Of a DNA stretch of 64,000 bases, positions 26,484-36,686 are shown in pieces. This DNA is from Macrophomina tecta (taxonomy: Eukaryota; Ascomycota; Dothideomycetes; Botryosphaeriales; Botryosphaeriaceae). Position 1 is the first letter of the stretch; every line of letters begins with the position of its first letter. The stretch covers positions 2,237,501 to 2,301,500 of the forward strand of contig JAKSGN010000037.1 of NCBI GenBank assembly GCA_024180945.1, written 5' to 3'. The notes under the pieces are model-generated. The model searched no databases and had not been told where the DNA came from. It was given only the letters and a program-made list of their open reading frames with translations. The translations under genes were made by a program, and so were the position numbers.

Positions 26484-29400
26484 ATGGGAGACTCTACTAA
26501 GTCCCACATTCTCACCAAGTCTTCGGACTGGAATCACTGGCTATTCTTAGTGAAAGGAAGAGCTCAGAACACTGACATCTGGGGCCTCGTTGATCCTTCA
26601 CTAACAACCAAACCCGAGGGCACTCCAAAGCCCACGAAACCAACCATCGAGGGCACTGTTACTGCTGACAAGAAGCTCACCTACGACTATGAGATGAGCA
26701 ACTACCGCGCTGACTATGCACTCTACGAGAAACAACAAAAGGCACTTGCTGATCTTGCAACCTACATTCAGGACTCAATTGCTACAAACCTACTGCCCTA
26801 CATCAGCAACACCGATTCTGACAATCATCCCTGGACCTACTTGACGACGCTCAAAGCCAAGCTTGCACCAACCAATGAAGCCACCGACCTAGAGCTTGAG
26901 CAGCAATACAACCAGCTCAAGCGAGGACCAGTCAACCAGAACATCGAGAGATGGCTTCAATCCTGGGAAGAAGTCTACACCAAGGCAAAACAACGAGACA
27001 TTCCTCAAGTTAAAGACGACCGACCAGTTAGAGATTTCCTCCTCTCACTTCGAGGCATCGACTCCACCTACTCTCAGATGGAACTGCATATCTTACGAGG
27101 CCAGACTGACAAGCCATCTCTTCACAAAGCTGTTGAGGACTATCGACAACACCTACGGATCGAAAATCTCGAGAAACCCTCTAAGTCTTCGAAACACTCA
27201 GCCTTCCCAGCCACTTTCAAGGGCAAGGAACAGGAAAATAACGACAAGCCACCTTGTATCTGTGGTCTCAATCACTGGTATAAGGAATGCTTCTACTTGA
27301 ACGAGGATATACGGCCAAAGCACTGGAAACCGAATAAGGCTGCTCAAACACGTGTCAACGAAAGACTCAAGGATCCAAAAATCAAAGCAAAAGTTGACTA
27401 TGCACTAAATCGAGAAAGAGAAAGACAACCTGGATTCCAATCCACTACTACTGCCAACAGTCAAAGCAAATCTCCTTCAATCGAAGTCGCCTCATTCTCA
27501 GTCATTAGTCACTCTACAAGAAGAGCCAATACCTCTCTCCAATCATCCTGGATTCTAGACTCTGGAACCGATCATCACATCTGCAACAGCTTTATGCAAG
27601 ACAGATTCACACAAACCAGAGCTGCTGAACCAGATGAATACCTCACCTGCGGAGAAACCACTGCACCAATCACGGCCTATGGAACAGTTACCGTGAATGT
27701 CAAGACACCATCTGGAAAGGGCCATATTACTCTCCAAGACGTTGCAATGTCCCCATCTTTCATGGCCAATCTTATATCACTCGACAAAGCTCTCGAAGCA
27801 GGAATTGACTGGAATCCAAGGACTGGCACTCTCAGCAAAAACAACAACACCTTTTGCTTCACTGAACGACACAATGGTCATTTTTATCTCGAGCGCAACG
27901 TAGCAACTCTCCAAGCTCACTCTTCACTTATTGCATTACAACCAACTGCTTTCGCAACTAAAGCCGCACAGATCACCAACTGGCACCAAATCCTTGGCCA
28001 CGCTAGCCAGGAAACTCTTCAACACCTCGAAGAATCCACCAAAGGCACCAGCATCACTCCATCTGATCAACCACTTCAGCACTACAAGGAAGAAGAACCG
28101 TCACAACCCTTCTCGCGCGTCACGTTCGACCTTCTCCAACTTACGCCAGCTTACAACGGAGATAGATGGACAGCCCATTTAGCCTGCTCTTCATCAAATT
28201 TCATCCTCCCATTCACGTATCGACACAAATCAGACACCGCTGAACTGGCCATCTACGGACTCAAAATCATCAAGATACGCTACCATGGCAAAGTTATCTT
28301 CTTCAGAACTGATGGAGAAACAACACTCGGAAATACCTTTCTCTCTTATCTTATGGACCATGGAATCACACTTGAAACTTCAGCTCCAGCAACACCCGAG
28401 CAAAACGGACACTCTGAACGCTCAGGGGGTGTACTTCTCACCAAAGCACGAGCCATGCGAATTGGAGCCAACCTCCCAGAACGACTTTGGCCTGAAACCA
28501 TCAGAGCCGCCGCCTATATCCACAACAGGACTCCACTCAAGAAACTCAGCTGGATCACTCCTTTCGAGAGAGTCACTGGCAATAAACCAAATCTCTCTCA
28601 CCTTAAGGCCTATGGATGCAAAGCCTACTCTCTACGCAAGGACCTCCCACGCACGCACAAGCTTGCTGAACGAGCTTTTATTGGATATCTCGTTGGATAC
28701 GACTCAACCAACATCTTCCGCATCTGGATTCCAAGCCAGGATAAGGTAATAAGGACCAGAGACGTCACCTTTGACGAAACGAGCTTCTACGACCCTACCG
28801 AAACTGATATCGGCAAAATTCTTGAAAAAGAAGTAATTGAGCCCCTCAATACTCCTAATCTACCATCAATCTACGGTCTCATGCCTCAGGAAGAATCCGA
28901 ATCCTCATCCCACTACGAAGGAACAAACGACGCTCAAGCAACCATTCAATCTCAAGCTGAGAAAGACTCGTCTACCCGTCAATTACCAACACCTTCAGAA
29001 TCAGTGGAACCCCAAATACAAGCTCTCGTGCCACAAGAAGCTATGGAGCAACAAGAACAAGCACAAGAACAAACTGAGCAACGACTTGGACCTCTGCTAC
29101 CAGCTCAGTATGATACTCCACCACAACCAGGAGCTGCTCCAGGCAACAGAGCACCAAGAGGAGCAGATATTGCAGCCGATATCACTGAAGAAACGATCAT
29201 TCCTGAGAAAAGCTCAAGAAGTTCAAGAAACCAGAATCCAAATTACAGCAATGATCCTTTTAAGAAGCCTCGAAAACCACGGAAGGAAGCATACGCTGCA
29301 ACTCTTGCTCAAACTCAAGTATATCCAAAGTCAACCTTCTACAACGCCTTTTCAGCTGCAATTCACACTCCAAGGCCGACAACTACACTCCATCGAGATA

Positions 29401-30890
29401 ATCTGCCACCAGAACCAAAGAATTTTGAGGAACTCCTCAATCACCCATTCGGAGACAGATTTATGGACGCACTTCTCGAAGAAATCAAGAAACTTGAGCA
29501 AAACCGAACCTGGAAACAAGCTCTAGCTACTCAGGCACACGCAGCGAAGAAACAGATTCTTCCACTCACCTGGGTATTCAAATACAAGTTCGACGAAGAA
29601 GGCTATCTTATCAAGTTCAAAGCGCGACTCTGCGTACGAGGAGACCTTCAATCGACTGCTCAGGATACCTACGCTGCCACACTCGCTGCACGTATCTTCA
29701 GAGGACTTATGGCAATCATGGCCGCTTTCGATCTTGAATCAAGGCAATACGATGTCATCAATGCGTATCCACACGTGCCAATCGATGAAGAAACCTACTG
29801 TAAACCACCACCCGGCATGAAAATTAAGGACGGACTCGTTCTCTTACTCTTACGAGCACTCTATGGACTTAAGCAGTCGCCAGCTCTCTGGCAAAAGCAC
29901 TTGTCAACGACACTTCAAAATCTCGGCCTTACTGAAGTGCCAGAAGCTCCCTGCCTCTTCACGAACGAACATATGATCCTATTCTTCTTTGTAGACGATA
30001 TCGTCATCATCTATCATAAGGATCACACCGCCTATGTCGACGACTTTCAGCGCAAGCTCTTCGAAATCTACGAGATGAGATATCTCGGGGAAATTCAGTG
30101 GTTTCTAGCCATTAGGATTATCCGCAACCGGAACGAACGCAAACTCTGGCTTTGCCAAGACTCATACATCTCGAAACTTACTGCCAAATTCAATGTCAAA
30201 GAAGACTCGAAGCGCTCAGTTCCTCTCCCACCTGACGAACCTATCACTCAGAATCCTGAACAAGCTACAGAGCAAGATATCTACGTCTACCAACAGAAAG
30301 TCGGATCAATCAACTACGCTGCAGTCCACACTAGACCTGATATCGCTCACGCAGCATCACGACTCTCTGAACACTTGCAGAACCCATCAGCTCAGCACCT
30401 TCATCTGGCTCAACGAGTTCTCGAGTATCTGGCAAGTACTCGAAACTACGCTCTTACTTTCTCAGGCTTTACTCAGTCTACCAAAGATCTCTTTATTGCC
30501 TCCAGCGATGCCTCATTTGCTTCAGATATTGACACCAGAAAGAGCATTCAAGGTTTTCTCTTTCGACTCTTTGGAGGACCTATCGACTGGAAAGCAGCTA
30601 AGCAACGCACTGTCACTACGAGCAGCACTGAAGCCGAATTACTCGCACTCTCAGCCACCGCCAAGGAAACTATTTGGTGGGAAAACCTCTTCAAAGCAAT
30701 CGATTTCTCTACTGGACATCAGACAAAGATTCAGTGTGACAACACTCAGACAATTCGCCTACTTGACGAGGAAACTTATAAGCTCATCACAAAACTTCGT
30801 CATGTTCAAATCCACAGCCACTGGCTACGCCAGGAAGTACAAGAAGGCAACATTTCAATCTCTTGGACTCCCACTCAGACATCCCAATAA
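26484..30890 (+). CDS. Ty1/copia Gag-Pol polyprotein, open but 3'-truncated
   Basis: One uninterrupted 1468-codon frame. In order: Gag with a zinc knuckle (CICGLNHWYKEC, about residues 257-268); aspartic protease (WILDSGTDHHIC); integrase with WHQILGHAS, the catalytic acids in FDLLQL, RTDGE and QNGHSER; reverse transcriptase (WVFKYKFDEEGYL, YDVINAYPH, FFVDDIV); RNase H (SSDASFASD, STEAELLALS, CDNTQTI). Two defects are visible. The His-Cys zinc finger before integrase keeps its histidines but lacks the usual CxxC module. The C-terminus stops at SWTPT, after which the last four codons and the stops come from the hAT inverted repeat at 30876. Without a 3' LTR it cannot complete a normal replication cycle. 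It shows no RIP, unlike its relatives to the left. Confidence 0.93.
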   Translation: MGDSTKSHILTKSSDWNHWLFLVKGRAQNTDIWGLVDPSLTTKPEGTPKPTKPTIEGTVTADKKLTYDYEMSNYRADYALYEKQQKALADLATYIQDSIATNLLPYISNTDSDNHPWTYLTTLKAKLAPTNEATDLELEQQYNQLKRGPVNQNIERWLQSWEEVYTKAKQRDIPQVKDDRPVRDFLLSLRGIDSTYSQMELHILRGQTDKPSLHKAVEDYRQHLRIENLEKPSKSSKHSAFPATFKGKEQENNDKPPCICGLNHWYKECFYLNEDIRPKHWKPNKAAQTRVNERLKDPKIKAKVDYALNRERERQPGFQSTTTANSQSKSPSIEVASFSVISHSTRRANTSLQSSWILDSGTDHHICNSFMQDRFTQTRAAEPDEYLTCGETTAPITAYGTVTVNVKTPSGKGHITLQDVAMSPSFMANLISLDKALEAGIDWNPRTGTLSKNNNTFCFTERHNGHFYLERNVATLQAHSSLIALQPTAFATKAAQITNWHQILGHASQETLQHLEESTKGTSITPSDQPLQHYKEEEPSQPFSRVTFDLLQLTPAYNGDRWTAHLACSSSNFILPFTYRHKSDTAELAIYGLKIIKIRYHGKVIFFRTDGETTLGNTFLSYLMDHGITLETSAPATPEQNGHSERSGGVLLTKARAMRIGANLPERLWPETIRAAAYIHNRTPLKKLSWITPFERVTGNKPNLSHLKAYGCKAYSLRKDLPRTHKLAERAFIGYLVGYDSTNIFRIWIPSQDKVIRTRDVTFDETSFYDPTETDIGKILEKEVIEPLNTPNLPSIYGLMPQEESESSSHYEGTNDAQATIQSQAEKDSSTRQLPTPSESVEPQIQALVPQEAMEQQEQAQEQTEQRLGPLLPAQYDTPPQPGAAPGNRAPRGADIAADITEETIIPEKSSRSSRNQNPNYSNDPFKKPRKPRKEAYAATLAQTQVYPKSTFYNAFSAAIHTPRPTTTLHRDNLPPEPKNFEELLNHPFGDRFMDALLEEIKKLEQNRTWKQALATQAHAAKKQILPLTWVFKYKFDEEGYLIKFKARLCVRGDLQSTAQDTYAATLAARIFRGLMAIMAAFDLESRQYDVINAYPHVPIDEETYCKPPPGMKIKDGLVLLLLRALYGLKQSPALWQKHLSTTLQNLGLTEVPEAPCLFTNEHMILFFFVDDIVIIYHKDHTAYVDDFQRKLFEIYEMRYLGEIQWFLAIRIIRNRNERKLWLCQDSYISKLTAKFNVKEDSKRSVPLPPDEPITQNPEQATEQDIYVYQQKVGSINYAAVHTRPDIAHAASRLSEHLQNPSAQHLHLAQRVLEYLASTRNYALTFSGFTQSTKDLFIASSDASFASDIDTRKSIQGFLFRLFGGPIDWKAAKQRTVTTSSTEAELLALSATAKETIWWENLFKAIDFSTGHQTKIQCDNTQTIRLLDEETYKLITKLRHVQIHSHWLRQEVQEGNISISWTPTQTSQ

Positions 30891-30900
30891 TAAATAAATA
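30876..30900 (+). repeat. Left terminal inverted repeat of the hAT element
   Basis: CAGACATCCCA followed by ATAATAAATAAATA. It supplies the last codons and stops of the copia frame. Confidence 0.75.
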
Positions 30901-30977
30901 CATAATATTGACATATTCTTATGTATTCATTGGCAGATCCTAATATTATTATCGATTGCTAAGCTTATCAATAATTA

Positions 30978-33271
30978 TTAATATAAAACTGAAGCGCCAT
31001 GCATGTCGTCGTTGCCGCCAGCAATATCCATGACCTTACCATCTACTGCCACGTAGACTTTGCGGACCAAGTCATTCTTCACCCAGTTGCTCAGGCATTG
31101 AAGCTTCTCGATAGTATCAGGCGAGAGCCGTGCCCTGTCCCAAGAAATTGTCCGCCTTGCGCAAGAGAATACCCGTTCCGGATCGTCGGACATCGCCGGC
31201 ACACTTAGTATGTCAATGGCCAATTGGTGTAAACGTGGATACTCAATCCTCTGTTCTTCTCGACACCACCATTCAAGCGGTGTTTTGGTCGTCATAGGTC
31301 TTGGCGGAGAATTGACGAATTTTTCGAATTCATCCTCATCTCCGGGTTCATCCAAGACACTCATTGACTGCTTGATACGCTCGTACGGTGTTACTTCCCG
31401 TCGTTCGTCGTTCAGCCGAGCCGCGGACTCCGACGGGAGTGGCCGGTCCTTGTACTTCGCCCAATGCTGCCGTGCACCAGCAATAGCGGTCTGCCTCCAT
31501 TCCTCTGCCCAGTGGCGGTCAAGGTACCTCCGGCGCTTTTCTGGATGGAGCAATAATGCCGTGGCATATATTGGGTTTCTGTCACTCTCTTCATAATACT
31601 TCGAGAGAACCCACCAACCCATGTGAATGGAATGAACCATACGCGCGTTGCTGGCGTATTTGCCCTGCTTTAACATCAGTCCAGGTCTGGTAATCGATCG
31701 AGCCGTCCATGGCTTACCTTGGCATTCTCAAACTGCATGAAAAGAATATCCATATTCTCTAGCACCTGATCTATTGATGCCCACTCCATTTGCTGCTCCA
31801 AGGTCGCTTGGTAAAACGGCTGCAAGAACTCGTGAGTCATTTTGAGTACTTGCCAATCATCATGTGTGAGGATGTCGTCTTCCAGCTCGTTGTGGTATTG
31901 GTTGAGGAATATTGACAATGGACCCTCTTGGCTGATAGCCGCATCAAGCAACTTGAACCATGAGTTCCAACGGGTGATATTGTCAATTCCAAGCGCCTTT
32001 TCTGCAATGTCATCCCATGCATCGTTGCGCACTGTGGAATTACGGATGAACACCGCAATGTTGTGGAGTTTACCCATTGGGCCGATGCTCCGCCAGCCGG
32101 CAGTGTCATGGCGTTTCTTGCGCCTGTCGTGACTCTTGTGACAAGTGTTCGACTGAATTTGGTCGTGTAACGCGTCCGCAACTGTTACATCATTTACCTC
32201 GTGTTGCGCCTGCGCAATTGCGGCCTGCAGAGCGTCCTCACTAGTTGCAAAGAGAAAGGCTTGAAGGGACAAGTTAATGATGTGGCCGGCACACCGCGTT
32301 CGAGAGGACACTGGGTCAAGTGTAAGGCCGTACTCTTGCGACAGCTCAACAGCAAGTTGGCGGAGACAGGTGTCATTCTTTGCGTCATTGTCCCCAGTGA
32401 AGTAGCCGATTCGGGGCGCTAAGTGGTACTGTCGGATAATCGTCATCAAGTGAGGTGCCATAGCCGTGCCGGCGTGAGAGCGGCGGAGGTTTGGTAGCCC
32501 TAGCAATGCTTTCCGAGGTTTGTAGGCCTCGTCAACCCATTGGGCGTGAACAGCGATATAGGCCTTCCGCTGAGGAGAAGACCATATGTCCATAGCAATG
32601 TGTACGAGGCTCCGGGCACGTTCTAGCCATTCCTTTACGGATTGTTGATGCGCATCGTAGGCCCTATCCAAGTCCGCCGCAACTGTGCTACCGGAATCAG
32701 TTAGGAACTCTTCAACGGCAGGGTTTATCGCGGCCAGAAGTGCCTGGTATTCCGGCCAGGTTACGAAGTTGAGCGGTAAATGTTTATGTGCGGATAGCAA
32801 CATCTGTGCCTCTCGAAAGGCATCGACATTGATTACACTCCGTAGAGTGTTCATCTCATTCTCCCTGACTTGCTGCAGCCGCTTGCCGGTTGTTCTTGCG
32901 AAGGCATTTTCGATGGCTAGTTGGCGCCTGTTTTGAGATTTTGAATCCTCTCGAACAAGTATGTGATGAGCCTTCTCGAGATGATAGCGGGCGTTGCCAG
33001 ATATGTGGGTTGACCAGGATGGATTGCGACAACGCGTGCAGTAGTGAAGTAATTTCCCGCTCATAGTACGTGGCTCGTCGCCTTGAGCTTCTCGAAAGTG
33101 ATCCCATGTTGATGTGGCTCTCAGTTTCCGTCTCTTGACCGTATGCTGAGCTGACGATGCCTCGGGTTCTGACAGTGTGCTGGCAACTTGTGAGGCACTG
33201 TCAGAGGGTACCACGGAGGAAGAACTTGACGGGGCATTGGATTGGGGCAGTGAGGATATGTTGACGTCCAT
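30978..33271 (-). CDS. hAT transposase (BED zinc finger, dimerisation domain)
   Basis: Cut-and-paste transposase. Exon 1 is 33271-31718 and exon 2 is 31667-30978. The 50 nt intron (GTAAGC...TTAAAG) restores the frame exactly, joining ...FENAK to QGKYASNAR, and gives 747 aa. Without splicing the gene looks broken by a TGATG stop/start. Residues about 50-105 form a BED-type zinc finger (CTRC, then H..HLEKAHH). The middle holds the RNase-H-like catalytic core. The C-terminus has the hAT dimerisation signature (SVPAMSDDPERVFSCARR, then LSPDTIEKLQCLSNW). Length and order are those of intact fungal hAT transposases, and there is no RIP damage. The element may be recent and possibly active. The intron call rests on frame, splice sites and family text. 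Confidence 0.9.
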
Positions 33272-33575
33272 TGTCGTGTGTAGAGATATGTCGCTGATGT
33301 ATTACGAACTGCGTACTTGCAACGTGACGGGTATGGCGAGGCAGCAGTTTCGGTTGCTAGGAGTTACAAACATTGGAGTTCACCTCCTATCTAGAGGCCT
33401 GATAAGCAGTAATATGCGTACAAGACTGCAATTTAATCTGAAACACTCTGGGGGAATTGGCGCTGGAAAATAGTGGGCCTATATTATTAATAGTTAACAA
33501 TATATATTTATTGGCAGCGTCTATATTATTATCCTTATGGAAAAGCTTAACAATAAATATGCCCTTAATAATAAA

Positions 33576-33600
33576 TATATATTTATTACTGGGATGTCTG
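33576..33600 (-). repeat. Right terminal inverted repeat of the hAT element
   Basis: The reverse complement reads CAGACATCCCAGTAATAAAT, pairing with 30876-30900. The cluster-side sequence begins directly after it at 33601. Confidence 0.75.
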
Positions 33601-34065
33601 CCAGCCGGGCGCCCAACCCTCGGCATGCCAAAAAAGTCGCAACGCTGCACGGACGAGGGGCCAGACCCTTTCGCACGAGGATGCTGAGTAGGAGAGAAAT
33701 ATACAATGCCGGCCGCTCCGTGCGTATCGCGATGCACGCCGCGGCTGGCCGGCACCGTCGCCTTCCGATGGCAGCCTTGTCGCTCCCGGCCAATCGAGCG
33801 AGTCATGGTCATCCGATTTCGAGCAGCTCTTGTAGTCGGGCGGGGGGAAGAAAAGATGAGCCTGGAAAAGTTAACGGTCCGCGCCTCTCATTCCGACATC
33901 GTGCCACCTCGAGTCTCGTGAAATGCATGGTCCGGAAGTGGCGGGATAGCCCATTTACTCTGCGCGGAAGCAACGTGGGCGGGAAACAGAAATTTATATA
34001 CAATGCGATTGTCTCCGTAACGCCAAGCGTTGTTTAGTATCTTCACGAGAGTGCGACCTGACAAT
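33601..34065 (+). promoter_or_regulatory. Upstream region of the P450 gene, adjoining the hAT end
   Basis: No gene of its own. A TATA-like TTTATATACAATG lies near 33991-34003, about 65 nt before the P450 ATG. The hAT transposon ends only 465 bp from this ATG, so the insertion sits at or inside the promoter region. Confidence 0.4.
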
Positions 34066-35810
34066 ATGTTACAGCTTATCCTACATCACCCCTACGCCTC
34101 GCTTGTAGCAGGAATCCTGCTCTACTTCTTCTGTCTCGCGACATATCGTCTCTATTTGAGTCCGGTCGCAGGATTCCCCGGGCCTAAACTTGCCGCGCTG
34201 ACACGGTTCTACGAATATTACTACGACGGCGTTAAAGGTGGCCAATTTGTTTGGAAAGTCAAAGACCTCCACCAGAAATACGGTATGCTCTCTTGTTCTA
34301 CAATTGTTGGGCAGGAGCTAAAGCTCGAGCAAGGCCCGATTGTACGGATTGGGCCGTGTGAGCTGCATGTAAACGATCCCACCTTCGTTAGCACTCTCTA
34401 TCCCGCAACCGGCCAGAGACGTAACAAAGACCCGTTCTGGACGGACCAGTTTGGGCCGAAGACAGCCTTCGGCACAGTTGACCATGATCACCACCGCCTG
34501 CGCCGGGGCCCTTTTAATCGCTTCTTTTCTAAGGCCAATGTTACTCGGCTGGAGCCCATGCTGCGGCAGCAGGCTAACAAGCTATGCGAAAAGCTAGAAA
34601 AGTACGCCGGTACGGGAAGAGTAATAGACCTTAGCGACCCTTTCGGCTGCATGGCGACCGACATCATCTCCACCTACGCACTTGGCTATAGCTTTAACTT
34701 CCTGGACGCGGAGGACTTTCAGCCAAACCTCCTCCAGGGCCTCAATGGCTTTACGCCACTAGCCCCAACGGTCAAGCAGTTCCCCTGGCTTCTGAAGCTA
34801 CTTCGGGCCCTCCCCGACAGCTGGGCCCTCAAGATAAACCCAAAAATCGCGCCTTTTCTTGATTTCCAGCGCACGATGAAAAAAGTCATCACTGACGTTG
34901 AGGCCGAGGTGCAGAGTGAGGCGGGTAGGCCGAAGGCAGATCAGTCGACAACTATCTTTCACGAGGTCCTGCGCGGCGACATCCCGCCCGAGGAGAAGGA
35001 GACGGCGCGGCTGTGGCAGGAGGGCGAGGCCATCATTGGAGCCGGTAAGTTTTGCACCCGCCCAAGAAGCAGCCTGACGCAGCGCACTGACCGGCTCCCT
35101 TTCCTTCAGCGACGGAAACGACGACGTGGGCGTTCGTGGTCACTATGTTCTACCTGCTGTCGCAGCGCTCGACGCTGGACACCCTCTGCGCCGAGCTAGA
35201 GAAGATCATGCCCGACCCAGCCGACATCCCGTCGTGGGTTACGCTCGAGAAGAACGCGTACCTGTCGGCCACCATCGCCGAAGGCCTGCGCCTGAGCTAC
35301 GGCCTGGGCACGCGTGCGGCGCGCAGCTCGCCCGACGGGCCTCTGCACTTCCGCAGCGCCGACGGGCGCCACGAGGCCGTCATTCCCGCGGGCGTGCCCG
35401 TCGGCATGACGCCCGTGCTGGTGCACCACAACGAAGAGCTCTTTCCCGACTCGTACCGCTTCCGGCCGGAGCGCTGGCTCGACGACAAGGGCCACCGGCG
35501 GAAGGACCTCGACGGCTACATGCTGAGCTTCAACAAGGGGAGCAGACTATGCCTGGGCGTGAAGTGAGTCTTCGTCAACGCTCCAACGTGACCTGTAATC
35601 AGCGACGTTGCTGACCCATCGGCCTCGTCATGCAGCCTCGCCTATGCAGAGCTGTTCCTCAGCATAGCCGCTGTTGTACGGCGCTTCGCGACCCGCATGG
35701 AGCTTTACGACACCGATATCTCCGACGTTCGCGTGACGCGTGTTTTTTTCATTCCGAAGCCGAAAGAGGGCTCGAAGGGCGTCAGAGTCACCATCAGGGG
35801 CAGCGCGTGA
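34066..35810 (+). CDS. Cytochrome P450 monooxygenase (cluster tailoring)
   Basis: Haem-thiolate monooxygenase, probably microsomal, inferred to oxidise the cyclised diterpenoid pyrone. Exons 34066-34282, 34334-35044, 35110-35563 and 35636-35810 give 518 aa; introns are GT-AG of 51, 65 and 72 nt. An N-terminal membrane anchor (about residues 10-28) precedes the proline hinge FPGPK. The I-helix reads GAATETT (about 308-314), the ExxR motif is EGLR (367-370), and the haem loop is FNKGSRLCLG with Cys457. The ATG at 34066 is chosen because it directly precedes the anchor. The first intron is in frame, so an unspliced message would insert 17 residues. It is the cluster gene nearest the transposons and is transcribed toward the methyltransferase. 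Its exact substrate cannot be read from sequence. Confidence 0.93.
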
Positions 35811-36686
35811 TATCGAGTATGGCCGGAGGAAAGGGGAATTTCGTAAAGGGAGAGAATGGTGGCTGTAGCTCACGGTTCAGGTGTGCAGCGTGGCTCGAAG
35901 GCTCTACGTTAGAGCGAGATGCAGCTCTGTATCCAGCCATTGTTCTCTAATAAAAGCCGACCTTGGCGATCGTCAAAGTAGTTCAACAAGCTAGACCTAA
36001 ATTGATCATCAGGCCAGCTGACCTTCCGTCTCTTCGCATCATCCGTAATCTTCTCTGTTAGTCAAGAAGAAAGAGGATGCTTTCACACCGCGAATAGTGT
36101 ACGCTTTGATAAAGTGTAATGAAAACTTTTTTAGGTCGCACCAATTCAATGTGGATACAGCGAACGGGCGTCGGTGGGCTGGTGCAGGTAGTGTTAGGGA
36201 GAGTCTATTTGACAACCCAGTACAATTAATAAAGGCGAGTTGGCATGCCTAGTAGAGAGAGGCTGTACAGGCTTCTCTTATACCTGTTCTAGCTACTAGG
36301 GTACAACGGAAGCGTAACTCGCTTACTTTCCAAAACGGGTACATGAGGAATCGAAAAAGCTCATGAATCAAATGTCCCAACATTGGCTATGTCGCGAGAA
36401 GCAAGTGAGCTACGACTTTCCACAGCTAAATATGCTGAAGCCGATTTTGCAACGTTTGGATATCACTGCTCATGCGCACTATATGTGCGCAGGGATGGAA
36501 TTGGGAAAGGTCTTTATCGGCATCTGTATGCGCTTTAAGGGCAGGAGGAAGGGATGATTGATAGGTGCGGGTTGTAATATGCGTACGAGGTGAATCTATT
36601 GTAGACCTTCACGGAAGACGCAGTAAATCGAGTCTATAAGAAGATGATTGATGACAATAAGCTGACTAGCAGTGGTCAATAAATAA
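35811..36686. other. Convergent 3' region between P450 and methyltransferase
   Basis: 876 bp without a convincing gene; a 64-codon frame at 36363-36557 resembles nothing known. At 36231-36328 nested inverted repeats occur (GCGAGTT/AACTCGC outside, CCTAGTAG/CTACTAGG inside), suggesting a folded terminator or a small MITE-like insertion. Confidence 0.35.

Larger units (their letters stand above)
30876..33600 (-). mobile_element. hAT-superfamily DNA transposon, structurally complete
   Basis: It has 25 nt terminal inverted repeats with about two mismatches: both ends start CAGACATCCCA, then A or G, then TAATAAATA. The element carries one intact transposase gene on the - strand and AT-rich subterminal regions with repeated motifs (TTGGCAG..., AAGCTTA.CAATAA). 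It interrupts the copia frame after SWTPT. The eight bases outside the left end (CTCCCACT) and right end (CCAGCCGG) do not match, so the expected 8 bp target duplication is missing. Rearrangement after insertion, or recombination between copies, would explain this. Confidence 0.8.

Noticed and set aside
31668..31717. hAT transposase looks frameshifted (TGATG stop/start)
   Set aside because: A GT-AG intron of 50 nt restores the frame and the family sequence, so no break is needed.
35126..35614. Long alternative frames over the P450 and PKS (including large - strand frames at 51109-52071)
   Set aside because: High GC coding sequence produces open shadow frames; all family motifs lie in the annotated frames.
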